Origin: Apostichopus californicus
Taxonomy: Eukaryota; Echinodermata; Holothuroidea; Aspidochirotida; Stichopodidae
Length of the DNA: 64,000 nucleotides
Reading direction: 5' to 3'
Assembly: GCA_020650975.1 (NCBI GenBank)
Contig: JAIPMN010000160.1
Coordinates: 1-64,000, forward strand
Below, piece after piece: positions 35,723 to 49,270 of the stretch; within the stretch, counting starts at the first letter, position 1; every line of letters begins with the position of its first letter. Made by a program: the position numbers and the translations under genes. The notes below the pieces were generated by a model. The model was not told where the DNA came from. It saw nothing but the letters and a program-made list of their open reading frames with translations, and made no database searches.

Positions 35723-38700
35723 ATGGCTCAATTTAATTCAACTGGTTGCAATTCAGTACCACTGACATCTTAGATCCCACATCCATCATCATTTGATGGA
35801 GTGTAATCTCATCCGTGGGGTTGCAACTTTGATTGGCAGTCTTACTTACTCTTGGGAGAAGGAATGGAGGAAGGAAGGAGTCTTGATGACACATCTTCCT
35901 CAGAATTCTTTGAATGTTTTTTATGGTGAAAGAGAAGGCTGTATGTAAGAGCTGATGTAAATCATTATTGTGGCAGTACAGTAGCTACTACTTCCTGACC
36001 CTTATAAGATCATGCAACTAGTAAATGAAACGATAACATACATATTGCAAAATAGTACATTAAAGCCATCTGATCCTTGAGGGTAGTAGTGTACTGGTTT
36101 CAAATGTCAATGTGGAAGATTCTCAAGGATGAGAAAGTGGGGTGGGAGGGGGGGGGGCGGGTTGTGACCTGGTTGTAGGGGTCATTGCACCACAATATTA
36201 AACGTTACCAATATGGTTGGATTACAGTTGGGTGGGATAGTGTCTGTTGATAGGGGACAGACCTGTATCTGTATATCTTGTGAATGCTTTTAGGTATAGT
36301 ATAGGTCTGAAATGTGTCTGTAAATGCTCACCATCCCCCGAGCCCCCACCACCCTTGCAAAAACTAAATTCTTTTATGTTTGCTATAATCTTTCTCAGAA
36401 TGGATAGAAAGTACATTTAAAGTAAAAGTTGTTACTTGTTCATGATACCTGTAGAACAGGTCACAGTTAAAGCCCTTGGCACTCGCATCAGCACATGTCC
36501 CAAAGACTGACATACGAACCTACCGTACGTGCGTCGTCGTCGAAACGATCCCTCTAATAAATTGATTACCCGTCCATTTTCATAACGTTTAAATGGAGCA
36601 AGAAGACCAGGTGTTTAGTCTCTTTCACTTATTAAAAGCCCATGAACTAAACTCTAGGACAGATCCTACAGTGTTTACAACGTGCTGTAATAAAACTTGT
36701 CCCCCTCCAACACCTTGGGAGTGTGGCGCTAAGTGATTTGGGATTCCACCGGGCGGCCGCCAACTCTCAGAAGAAGTAAACAAAGTAAATTCCTGACACG
36801 AGTCTTATCCTGTCAAAGTGTGGCGGACTCGGTAACATGACACACTATATACAGTATCTGTATACTGTAATAATAACAGTATCTCCTGTTACCGGTGTCT
36901 AGACGTAACTGGCCTATACATTCTCCACTTCACATTTCCCGGCGTTACATAATTTATGTTTGGAATCCTTCAAGCTTTTTTTTTGTGCATTACTGGTGTT
37001 ACTCTATAAGCTGGTGTATATTTCTCGATAAATAACTGTGGAACTCATTAATGTAGCTTGATACCTAGGTATGTTTCTACGTCATGTCACCAGCGGTTGA
37101 AGGGGCCGTATAATGCAACATAAAAGATACGTGACAGTGGCCATAAAGTTTCAAAAATGTTGAAAACTTTTTGTCAGTATTTCTCTTGTCAGTTTTGGAA
37201 TCTTAACATTTTTGACAATCCTTGGGTTGGTATGTGTTCATACTGATATAATACAGTAAGTCTGTAAATTGAGGGTAGGGACTGAATTTCACTCAATTGT
37301 TGGTAAACCATTAAGGAGAGTTTCTTTTTATCTTCATTTTTATAGATTTTTGCAATATATTTAGCAAAAGGAGTGTTTGCTCTAGATATCATTCGAGAAA
37401 CTAGCAAGACCTGCCCTAAAAGATCCCAAACAATGCACAATTTGACAGTTTACAGTAATGTTGAAGTATTCATTGTGGAGAAAAAATCGACACTTTAGTA
37501 TTTCTGCGCGAGAAATAGAAACAAAATCAAAATTAGGACAAAAGTGGTCTCGAATGTGCAAGTCAGAAGTTGTGAATGCAGTCATTAAAGTTTGGTCAGT
37601 TACAACTTTATGCAGTCTGCAGTAGGTATTTGCAATTCTTGGACATTATTTGAACAACAAAACGAAAATTTTGTCCATATTGTCCATTGAAAAGTTTGTC
37701 CATATGTATTTCAAACCCTGATATAGACATTTCTGGTGAAAGAAAAGTGTCCACACATGCAGTATGTTCATCGTAAAATGTTATTAACGAAAGGTTGCTT
37801 TAATTCTCATACCTCGTTCAAAGTGAATGCTTCAAATTTAGCAGTTCTATGTAGATTAACCTTCTAAGCTTCCAAACTGGGAGAAGTGGTTGCGATGTAC
37901 CGATTGCATGTTTCTGTAGATTTCTCTCATATGATTTACCATGCAAGATTATTATTAACCCATATTACACCTAGAAGTAATCTCTAAACAAGAAAAGCAA
38001 ATTTTCTGTCCAGGGTGTATTGTCACAAAGCCTGCCTCCATCTTGGCTCACATTTCACTTTTTTTTAACGCCGTAACCGAGGGAGCTTCGTTAAATGCTT
38101 AATACCATGGACCGACTGCCAATGTGTTCGTTTGAAACTTCATAGCGTGGGCCACACCGCATAATTCATATAGAACATGTTACAATCTCTTTATCGTCGT
38201 TAATGGGGAATGAATTAACGTTAACTTAAAACAGATGGCGTGTCAAGTGCGGTGAACTTAGATCAAATATATTTTAAGAGAACATGTGTTCAGTTAAGAT
38301 AGAGTGAAAAGAAATGTATCAAAATATTTAAAGCAGTGTTTTGCTTTTGTTCTGGCTTTAGTACATGCGAAACTAAAACCTCTTTTCTGCTAGTTAGCCT
38401 TCAAGTAATGGTTAGTTTTCTTACTTTGTTAAGTAACTTTTTTATAAGTAATTGAGGAAACTATCAGTGCAAATTTGTTATAAATTTTATTAAATTAGAT
38501 TTTAGTTTTAAATTGGATATTACTAATTACTAATACTAGTTAATTATAAAGTGTGTATTAAACTCAGCAGTATCTGCAGTTTGTCTGTTTCTGTCAGTGG
38601 CGGAGCTACAGTAGGGGTATTGGTCAGGGGGGGCGAGAAATGTCTGTAGGGGCGCTTTCGACACTATCTAAGCGAAGCGCCACCACAGGTTGGCGCGGAG

Positions 38701-39875
38701 CGTACAGAATTTTTTTTGAGTAAAGATACTCCCTAGATCGCCGGAAATCCTTTCCGGGCCTTGCTAATTTGCAGATAAACAAAGAATAAATAGGTTTCAT
38801 CTCGGAAGTTTATATGGGTGTTGAAGTACATGCGCTTCATCACAATCCCTGTGGTATATCTTTGTAAAAAAGTCAATAATCACGAATAAGTAAAAAGTGG
38901 TAAAAAGCTGAAAAGGGCGCCAGCAGTCCATTTGAGTCCGTCAGGGGGGTCATCCGCCCCCCCCCCCTGACTGTATGGACGCTCCACCACTGGTTTCTGT
39001 GTGTACAGGGCTAATACAACATATACTACAGTACTGTAGTTGTTCCTTTAATGAATGCTATTCCCTCTCAGCGTAATGTTTGTAGCTCCTCGGGTGATAT
39101 GTTACATAATGTGAGGGAATGCAGGGACAGATGCACTAAAGGACAACTGTTTGATATTCAGGGAGGTCTTGACATTGAGTAGGGATGTTCATTAGGTCCA
39201 TTAACGTGAGTCAACGTACTTTGGCGTTACAATTGCTAATCCAAAGGGTGGACAACCCGCTGCCCGCTCAGCACGGGCAGGTCGCAAGGACTTCTTTTGG
39301 GGCCTGTGAGATCTCAGTTTCAGGAAGCAACAAAACGAGATGAAATCTGAAGTCAATAGAGATATTCTTTGTAAGAAGTTTTGAGTAAAACTTATGTACA
39401 GTAAGGCTGGCTGTTGGTCCAGTTTGCAACTGAATATTAGTCTTTTTCACCAGTGTTACTTCAATGTGCGGGTAACAGATCTGTTACATGTTATAATGAA
39501 AGTTTGTTGCTTTTTTACATGAACATACTCAGGTTGTCATATGACTAGGCTTCATACAGTACATTAGCAGAGGTACTTCTAGCCTAGTACTTCTATAGTC
39601 TGAATTGCATATAACAAGTCTTGAGGGTAAATGTGAGGCTGCTGGTCCCATTTGCAACTTAATTTTAGTCTTTTGCCTAAAGTATGTTACTTTGTAGTCA
39701 TGAAACGATTTGAATGAGCGATGTTTATCATTTGTGGTATGATAGTGAAAATATTATAAATCCTGAAAAATATAAGTCTAGGCTTGTTTCTTCATAGCGT
39801 ATCTTCTTCCATTAATACATGAAAGCTGTCTTTTACATTTACTTTGAAGTAAATAAATTAGTTTTAACTGTAAAT
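35723..39875. other. Presumed Kir 3' UTR intron
   Basis: Non-coding. It holds the hAT-type element at 38595-38992, a CpG-containing patch at 36720-36850 and another at 38060-38240 with the palindrome TTAACGTTAA. AATAAA hexamers near 36555 and 36689 would allow polyadenylation if the donor at 35717 is skipped. Confidence 0.4.
38595..38992. mobile_element. Short hAT-type non-autonomous element with perfect 8 bp TSD
   Basis: The left end CAGTGGCGGAGC matches the reverse complement of the right end (CAGTGGTGGAGC) at 11 of 12 bases. GTTTCTGT occurs immediately before (38587-38594) and immediately after (38993-39000), a perfect 8 bp target site duplication. An 8 bp duplication with CAG-starting ends is the hallmark of hAT transposons. 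At 398 bp with no long ORF it cannot encode a transposase, so it is a MITE-like passenger. The interior has a CG-rich block (about 38650-38705) and a C-run near 38960. The intact duplication suggests a fairly recent insertion. It lies in the presumed Kir 3' UTR intron. Confidence 0.85.
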
Positions 39876-39900
39876 TTTCTTTTTCTTGCTTTCTTTGCAG
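39876..39900 (+). other. Candidate 3' splice acceptor for a Kir 3' UTR exon
   Basis: A 25-base pyrimidine-rich run ends in TTTCTTTGCAG (AG at 39899-39900), with a branch-like TTTTAACTG just upstream. It is the best acceptor I noticed in the first several kilobases after the donor at 35717, and the sequence after it (39901 to about 40190) shows no conserved protein. It would make an intron of about 4.2 kb. The pairing with the Kir donor is inferred. Confidence 0.4.
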
Positions 39901-42900
39901 GATCTGCAGAATGTACTATTGAAAACTAAAAGGAGGCATTTTGACATGTTTTTCTTACAATGCACACACATGACGATATATTGGAAGGCAATCCTGTCTA
40001 CAAATTTATGCAGAATGTCACATTTATGATAGACAAACGGACAGAGAAACTTGGAAAAAGTCAAATAGTTTCTGAGAATTTTAACCACAGTTTTGCAGTA
40101 CACATTTTTGGAATTATTGCACAATACATTAGTTGTAAAAGACTGTGGGTTACAAGTTAAGATGATGACTTCCAAAAGTTAGAAAGGAGTAAGCATTTTT
40201 TAATGTTTTGAACTTTTTTTATCTGGTTTTCTTAAAAAAAAAACCGTTTCCTTGGAACATCTCTGTTATAAAACAAATATTTGCTGAGTTATGAAAGTGG
40301 AAGATGTTGTTATAAATTTGCATATTATGGTAGTTATTTCACGACATTCCTGGTTGTATCGTACCTCATTATCATGTTTTATTAAGATATTTAAACAAAA
40401 CTTGAGTATTAAAAAAAAAAAAAAAATTAATCACAAAAATGTCAAAATTGGCTGGCTAAATCTTGAACCAATCTCATTAAAAATTAAGTGCCTTCTATTT
40501 ATTCAATTCCAAAGTTTTTGAAGGGAATGGTTAAAGAAACAGCTAATGTTTTCCTAATTAGGATCATGGTTCCTAAAGTCTTGACCTACTGTACCAGTTA
40601 GAATGTAAAAACAATTGGTGCTTATTATTAGGACAATCAGCCATGTTTGAAAGAAAGACACCCAGAGAGGGAGGGGAGGGGGGGGGGGTCACTTTTGGGT
40701 GCTCTTAATATTAAGACATGTAATTTACAAAGAAAGTTGTACATCTAAGTGTCAAATTGTTCAGGTTAGTTAATACCTCTGTGGTTAACATGGCCATGCT
40801 ATGAATATTTTTACACAGGATATTCAGTGTAAATATAAAATGGAGAGTAAACTGCAATACCTAACCAAAAAACCTAAAGCAATAGTGGTAAATTAATCTG
40901 TCAAAAGTTCATAGTTTGATACTTTTATCTTTGTTTTTGTTTCTTAATGATTTTTGTAAGTAGTTTGAGTAAGACACAGGAACCTAAATATCAACTGGCA
41001 TTATTTCACGCACATTAGAAAACTAAATAAGCTATGTATGGTGTATCTGTGGCGGCCAGTTTAGGAGTTTTTGGTGCTGTTTTAAGAGAGGGTTCCAGGG
41101 GTGGGTGGGATGATAATGCTAACACAAAGTTTGACAGAACATTTAATCGAAGTACACAAGGAAAGGAAGGAAATCGAGGGTACCACGTTTAAATTCTGGA
41201 TGCCCTCTGTACCAGGGAGGTGACTAAACTTGAATGAAGGGATACTCTGGTTCAGCGATGATGTTAATGACCTGTATTATCTGGACGAGGCAACCAAGAT
41301 GGCGGCTCACAGCGGAGTCCATTCCAAAACAGGTGAGTTTTACATTTTGCTTCACACTGTTCTCTTTCTCCATGGCTAAAGAGGATCAGCATCAGGATTG
41401 AGAGAATGCAATTGAACTTCAATTTAGACTCAATCATGTTAGCATTTAGCATGTACTGTGATGACAGTATCAACTTTAAAGAACATATAAATGTGCAAAC
41501 AAATAGTAACTAAAAAATTACTGGAAGATTAAAATACAGAATTCATGTGTTTCTGTACTTTATAGATAATGTGTCATTGCTGTGTATTATAACTCTTCAG
41601 ATTCCTTCTTTAAACTTAAAAGGTGCAAATCAAGGTAACTATAAGCCATGTGATGTGAAACACTGTAATACCAATACCTGCCGAGCTACTAGTGTGTCAA
41701 ATTATGCACGAAGCAAATGACAACAGAAGTTAAAGGTCTCCTCTGAACCCCTCTCCCCTCCCCCCTCCCCCTCCCCTCTATTGTAGGGTTCGAGTTGCTG
41801 GGTATGATATTCTTTTCCATTACAAGTTAACACCGAGCTGGGTTTTATGTAAACAGGGCCATACAGTAGTTACTTGGATAATTGGAATTGGTTTAAGCCA
41901 GTGATTAGGTGGACTTGAGTTTACTGGAGCGTGTTGATGACGAAAAATTTTGGCGACAGACACGGGACTTGTCGAATTTGATCTGATTGGTTAATTCTTC
42001 CCTCTTTAATAAACGTAGAAAGTAACCGAAAGTTTATCTACTCTTTTAGTGGATCGTCAATATTAAACAACTTGATATTATTTCTGGTGAGACAACATTG
42101 ATATGTCAAGGCCATAAAACTGCTTCAACTATTACTCGTGCTCATATTTAGAATACGAGCCATTGTTTGCAGGTCACCCAGAAATATCATCAGACGACAT
42201 GAAATAATACACATCTAGGGTAACGACGTTAAAGAATTATTGTCTCAGGATTTAATCGAGGGACATGAAACAGTTACATGGATTCTGTCAGTCGTATACA
42301 AGCACTAATGAATGTTTGTTTTATTAACGGTTATAAATATTTGCTTTGTTCGTACACTGTTAAGTACACTTTGGGTTGCCTTATGGTGGACCTCTTTCAT
42401 TGGCTCAATTTCAAGCTTTTCAGCGAGTCCCTGGGAGGCTGGTAATGTCACAGACAAAAAGGTTTCTAGATATAGACTTGGCATCGAGCCAAACAGGCAG
42501 GGGAGGTAAACAATAGGTCTTGATGGCCAATACTTCACTTGGACTGGATTACAAATTGCTGAGAAAGCATTTACCAATATGTTCCTCTCTTTCTGCTAAT
42601 TTGCATTGGAGGTTTTTGTCGGCAACTGTAATTCACAATATTGTGTGTAAATGTTCTTAATAGACAGTTAAATAAAATAGGAAATGGTGTTATTCCTTTA
42701 GTGTGTGAGTCGAATCAAAATATTAGTTTACTTAAACTAAAACTCTCATAAACACTAACTCTTAAAAACTAACTCTTAAACTAAAACTCTCATATATGAA
42801 ATTTCGTACACAATGTTTCCTCTGAAGCTCTAAGTAAAGTAAACATACATTTAAGTTTCTATGCCTCAGAAATGTTGTAAATTATGTCAAAACAAGGTCT

Positions 42901-45900
42901 TGTGAACTCGCCCAAGTAGGTTAATAAAATATGTGGGACACACTCTTAGAGTTTGCCCAGTTTACCAGTTACCAGAGCATTCACCTCGCAGCTACGTACG
43001 TGCATTGCATCATGGTAGCTCAAGCTAAAAGATACCTATCTTCTACTGTACTATCAAATGTGTTATTACAATACAGTACCCGGTGTGGGTTTTAAAGTGA
43101 TATGTGACTATACGTACCACCCATACCGATCTCCACGGATTAATTCTGCATGGTAACTATTCAGTCATTGCAACACTTTTGTAAAAAAACACACCCAAAC
43201 TTTGTAGACCTGTTTAATTCTCAAGGAACTGTGACGACGCAAAGTTTGAAAGTAATTTGAACAGCTGCACACTGTTAACAGAGTTCTAATATGATAGAGT
43301 AAAACTATCAGACTGTCCATATCTTAAATGGTAATTAATTAATTTCCAAAAAGGAGGGACAACTGATAAGGAAGACAGTAAAGAATGGGAGGGAGCATCC
43401 ACCTGACCCAAGGCATTGACGTCATTTCACACGAAGAAATTGACTCACCTGTCAAGTACAGTACTTCTTGTACTGTGGACAAGCCATATGTTGGGGTTTC
43501 GTTTTATAAGGTTGTCAGCTGTATTGGTTCACATCTTTTAGTTGACCCAAGTTTGAGATGTCCAAGCAGTTTCTGCAGTGTAAAAGGTGGATTTGGGAGT
43601 CTGGTATTGATGTTGATGGGATATTAGGATAACTGGTGTTAAAGGCACTGTACCTTTCGGGGGAATGGAGGTGGGGGGGGGGTGGTGGATGATGAAGAAT
43701 GGAGGTTAACAGGAAGTTAGAACAGGGGAGTGTAAGTCATTCAAATTTCAGGGGGAGGGAGGAGGGAGGAAAAGGAGAGGACGAATGAAGAATAATAGAA
43801 TGAAGACATTTTAAGATTAAATTGGGGATGACGAAAGTGGGAGTTAGATTAGGGTAGTGTGGGTCACGAAGGGGCTTATTAGAATACATATCTTTGCATA
43901 AATTAACCACATGACTGATATAGTTGACCCAATTGTGCAGTGATTCATAGAATTTTGGTTTGCCAGTTTTCTCTGATCCATAGTTTTGTAATATTCAGTT
44001 GGAAAGATTGTGGTTTGTGAAAGCTGGGCATAGTATACCTTTGGGGTACACTAGGTCTTACTGTAGGTTTTTCACATACAGTATACAGTTGAGTAACACT
44101 AGGTCTAGGTATTCTTGAGTACCACATAACAGTAACTAGTGTCAAAAGATGAAATGGTTTTAACAGAGTAGAAGAATTGATCAATACTCTTTGTGTAAGG
44201 AAGAAATTTTAGGATACCTGGCTGTTGTGATGCTTTAGTTGAGCAAGAGAGTTGGTTCAGTGAAAGTTTTGCCCTGCGATCTCGTGAAAGCAGGGCTCAA
44301 ACTGGTCAAAGGTGACCTACGTATTACTAGGGTAAGCTGGTTTAGGGGCAGTAAGATTTCTAAATATTACACAGTGAATTGAATCATTCTGTGTAGCTTG
44401 GACTCCTTTAATAACAATTGTCAAAGGACTTGGTGACAAGTTTGATTTCTTAGCTCAAGGAGCATTTAAAGATATTGAAGACTCGCCCCAAAACTGCATG
44501 CCGCCCTCTGAAAAAAGTTAACTTTCCGTTGCTTGCAAGTGACGTTTTCTTCTTGTTGAGCTACAAAATGCAGACATTAATGAAACGTGATACCTTGTTA
44601 TCTTTATCTAGACATGAGATGTCCATTGCTGCTATGTACACTGTTTTGTGGATATTGACCGTAGCTGCATGTATTTACTGTACACTAGTGTCTAATTACT
44701 GACGGTAGCAAGCTGTGTGTCTATTTTCGATGGTGGTGTCTAACACTTCTGTTACACCTCATTCGAAACTAGGTCAGATTACAGGCATCAGATGTTTCTT
44801 TGTGCCGAGTCTTCACTCCCTTTAAGAGAAATTGTCCATGGATCAGCTGTGCATGTATTTGAAATTTCCATGTAGGAAGACTTCATGCTGGATTGGTAAA
44901 TGTTGTCTTGAGACTTGTGACCCACCTTTCCACCTAGATCATCTTGGAAACCCTCACGTGGTGGATTTTGTGGCCTGGGGTATGGGTCTATGGGGAGCAG
45001 CTATCCTCTCTTCAAAGAAACTTTTTGATTTAATTACAAGGTAGTTAGTTACAAAAATGATGTTATATTTTGCATCTTTTGAAGTTATATTTTTAGTCAG
45101 GTGTTTGCCACTTTCTTTTCCACAAATATCGGCAATAGTTTTCTTTTGGAATTTGTTAGACAAGACTTCAAGCATATTAGTTTTTGAGCAACCCCAAAGA
45201 GGGTCACCACACACAGCGTGAATACCAGGGATTCAATTGATATATTCCAAGAGTGTGTTATGTAAAGAACCTATATGAAATTACTTAGAACTGGAAGAGT
45301 CAAGGCAGCTGGAACCCCCGGTTTTAACCTGGTTCTGACATAATTCTGGGACAAGGTACTACCCAGTTGCTCTAGCAGAAAATTGTGTGTGGAGAAATGC
45401 AAAAGCCTTTGGGCTTTCTGGTTCAAGTGATGGAATGCATGAGTTTGTGGCTTGGGCCCTCTAGTTGCAATTATGCACTTACCAGATGTCGTGGGGAAGT
45501 GCATTGACCAAACAGCTACTCTCCTAGAGTGAACCCTGTCAGGTTTTGATGGACAGTTGCCTTGGGGATGATGTCAGCTCTGGGCCTAAGTTAGCTCGGC
45601 GGACCTACATCAGGGGATTTCGGACGTGTAACTGGTCGCTCTACTTTTTAAAGGGATGTTTAGACATCGATAAAGGCCTGCTCTTTCAGTTGTTTCATGC
45701 TCGGAATGTCTGTTGACGTCAGAGTAGGTATAGGCCGATGCTCAGAATCGGAAAGGTATAAAATGTTCCTCATTTATGTGTATCTGAACAGATCTGGGTT
45801 GCAAGGTTATTTATGTGCCATGGATGTTCACAGGCATTAGACTGTATACTAATGAGAGATGTTGATACAACCACACAGTGACATAAAAGGAGTTGTGTTT

Positions 45901-48702
45901 GTTTGATTATATATAATTCATTGACCTGGTCTGACATCTGCAATTATCATACTTGACATTGAATGTGTACTATGTTATTGATGGCTCTGGACTCTCTCTC
46001 TAAAGCTGAAGAGCCCTCTGTATTTGAGATCCCAAACTCTTGTGATAAGTTAGCTGTGAAATACGATAGCATAATATAGGAAATTATTCTTTTCAGTATT
46101 TTCAGATTGGATCTTGACTAATCATATTAAATGTTTTTACCATCATTTGCCAGTTATCTGTATAGACAGGCCCTTCATTTTGTACCCATTTTGTCATAAT
46201 AAAGGAACTGTCTGCTTTCTGTGTACTTAAAAATGGGCTAATTTGCATATAACAGTCCTCCCGGAAGATTCCAAACTGGTTATTTATTTTTGATACCAAA
46301 GATCATTGGTTGGGGTCTCATTGATACTAAGCTTAATACTCTATGCCTTGTCGCTCCATTGTAGCCAACAATACAAAGCAAGAAAGCAATTGAAATTAAA
46401 AAAAATGTCACACAAGTAAAAAGTATCATGAGCTTTTATTCATGTCGCTCATGAATATTCATTTCAAACAGTAAAACAATGAAGACAAAAATTTCAATAT
46501 AAATGCTTTCTGTATGTTAAATATTAAAACTAGTAAATATATGAAAAGTGCCTGGATGACAAAATGTTGATGATCAAACCAAATCTGTGAAGTACTTATT
46601 TTTTAAATATCAAGTTTTTCTGATTGGACGAGAAATTTTGAGCGGATAATTCTTAGTTTGATCAATTGCTTCAATGCTATTTTACTGTATGTGATACTTG
46701 GTAAAAGTGTCAACCAAAGACACTAAGGAGCTTTAATAAGAATTAAGAGAAAATAGAAACAATTAGTATTCCAAAGAGTTGTTTTCTTCTCGTTGTTGAT
46801 TCTAAACGTGGTACTTTAATCGTCACCTCGTTATTCCCTCTCATAGCTTGCAGGCCTACAGTTCTAGCCGTCAAGTCTCGTGACGTATTCACCCATCACT
46901 CCAGTTGCCATGGGGATGGGACAGAACCCCCTTCTGACATCTGGTAATCATAAATCTAATTGGTTGAGTGGCTCTTCCAACCTTCATGTTGCTATTTTAG
47001 AATGCCTCATTACTGATCCTGACCTATCCATCTATCCTATCACAATTTAAAATCATATACCTCTGAAATGTCTCTAATGTCAGGAGAAAGTCTCAAATTC
47101 CTTGTGGTTTTCTATCTGAGATCTGTATTGTTTATTACTGATGGAAGCTCTCACTTTGTGGTCTGGTTATTTACCTCATCTTCTCTGGATCAATCTGATT
47201 TCATCCTAGCTCTATCAGCAAGCAGGTCAACGTGAGGTCTGCCATGGTGCACCATATGTACAGTAGTATTCACAGTATTTCAATTTTTCAAGTTGTCCCA
47301 TTGCAGTATATATATTGGTGTATTTAAAATAATTTTGCATACATGTACCTCTGAACACAGTAGACTTTTCGTCAAACATACCCAGTTCCAATATATATGG
47401 AAATAGTTGTATTTCTTTTTACCAAACCATTTTCTCTACAAGTGAACAGTGATAAAGTTTGAATAATATCCCTTGTAATTTGTTGAGAGACAAAGCCAAG
47501 TCTAACAAGGGTACCTCCACTCAACAAGGGACAATTTTGCATATCTGGGGATCCTTTGCATCTATTGGCTTGATTTAACCATGGGGACGTAAAATGTTCA
47601 CCTTACTTTTTTTACGACTCTATAAAAATAGCTCATATGCAGCAGTGTGGAGGCTGAACTGTCTAAATGGAGTTGTGATAAGCTCAGCAGCTGTCAGCAA
47701 GGTGTTGCTTCATATTCTCTCTGCTGCTCTGCTCTTCGCTATCAGATGCCTTTAAAGCTCGTCATTAAGACAACACACAGAATCATTTGAAGACGTCAAA
47801 CGGCAGTCTCAGCGGAGCTGTTAAACCCCTAATGAATTCCCCTCGCCTAACTTCACAAAAGCTTCCATAGTATGTAGGTCGAACTCTTGTGGTGAAGCAG
47901 CGGTCCAGGGTCCCTCACTCGAAGAAAGAACCTAGACCAGGCAGGCCTGTCAGGTCTGCTTTGTGATTATTGTGACGTCTTTGGTTATCTTCATCCCTGT
48001 GAACTGGCAACATGGGTAATGCTTTTATTTAGAAACCAATTAGTCACCAGCGGTGTCGCTCGTGCGTCTTCAAAGCTCTCGATCGTGAGTAGAGACGGTG
48101 AGGCCTGTATCTCCGTAAACTATCAAAGTGGGACGTTGCTCTCTTTTTTAGAAGTCGTTCTCTGCTATCTGATACCAGATCTGATGGCATTATTGACCTT
48201 CTACCGCCAAGCCCCAGTGGACTGGCATTGTAAGAATCTGGTTAACTGAGAATCAGTCATCACATGATCATTATTTATGAAATGATGAAAGGGATTAAGA
48301 CTATCGATACATCATTCCCCCCTTTGGTGAGCCGTAAAGACGAAACCAGTAATTTGTAGGTAGAAGCAGCCTTCAGTTTATCTTGCAAGTTCATTATGGA
48401 TGTCAACATCAGCATGGTAGTACGGTTGGTCAGTGTCCACCAAGCAGGGAGCATAAAAACATTACAAAACGGGCAGTTTGCACTTGTAACATACAGTAAT
48501 ATGACACGTAGTGGTGGTCTTTAGAGGCTACCGTAGAAATAAGTAGGATCTACATCTAGTAAATACAACAACATGCCAGCTATTACTAGGTATCCTAATC
48601 TAGAAGCACAAACTTATGAATATTAATTAGCATTTTTATAAATGTGCAGATTTATAAAGGAAGAAAAGGTTGTTGATGCATAAATTACATTAACTGTGGA
48701 CA
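39901..48702. other. Non-coding stretch after the candidate 3' UTR acceptor
   Basis: The first few hundred bases may be Kir 3' UTR. The rest shows only short chance frames, an A-run at about 40411, G-runs (40675, 43670) and a C-run (41755). A GC-richer patch at 47690-48010 ends in ACATGGGTAATG, a possible but unsupported donor. Confidence 0.4.
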
Positions 48703-49270
48703 CTTACTACCAGTAGGGACACATGTATACTCTTACCATCAACAGGGACATGTATACTCTTATCACCAGCAGGGACATGTATACTCTTATCACAGACAGG
48801 GACATGTATACTCTTAACACCAACAGTGACATGTATACTCTTAACACCAACAGTGACATGTATACTCTTAACACCAACGGGAACATGTATACTCTTAACA
48901 CCAACAGGGACATGTATAGTCTTAACACCAACAGGGACATGTATAGTCTTAACACCAACAGGGACATGTATACTCTTAACACCAACAGGGACATGTATAC
49001 TCTTAACACCCACGGGGACATGTATAATCTTAACACCAACGGGGACATGTATACTCTTAACACCAATGGGGACATGTATACTCTTAACACCAACAGTGAC
49101 ATGTATACTCTTAACACCAACGGGGACATGTATACTCTTAACACCAACAGTGACATGTATACTCTTAACACCAACGGGGACATGTATACTCTTAACACCA
49201 ACAGGGACATGTATAGTCTTAACACCAACAGGGACATGTATAGTCTTAACACCAACAGTGACATGTGTAC
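48703..49270 (+). repeat. 27 bp minisatellite, 20 units in perfect register
   Basis: The unit is ACATGTATACTCTTAACACC followed by AACAGGG. Starts run from 48721 to 49261, exactly 540 bases or 20 units without any net indel; a partial unit precedes them. As 27 is divisible by three, several frames on both strands stay open for 180-200 codons (MYTLNTNRD repeated on +, GVKSIHVPV on -). These are probably by-products of the array: no splice sites, leader or known domain is seen. Differences between units are base substitutions only. Confidence 0.95.
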
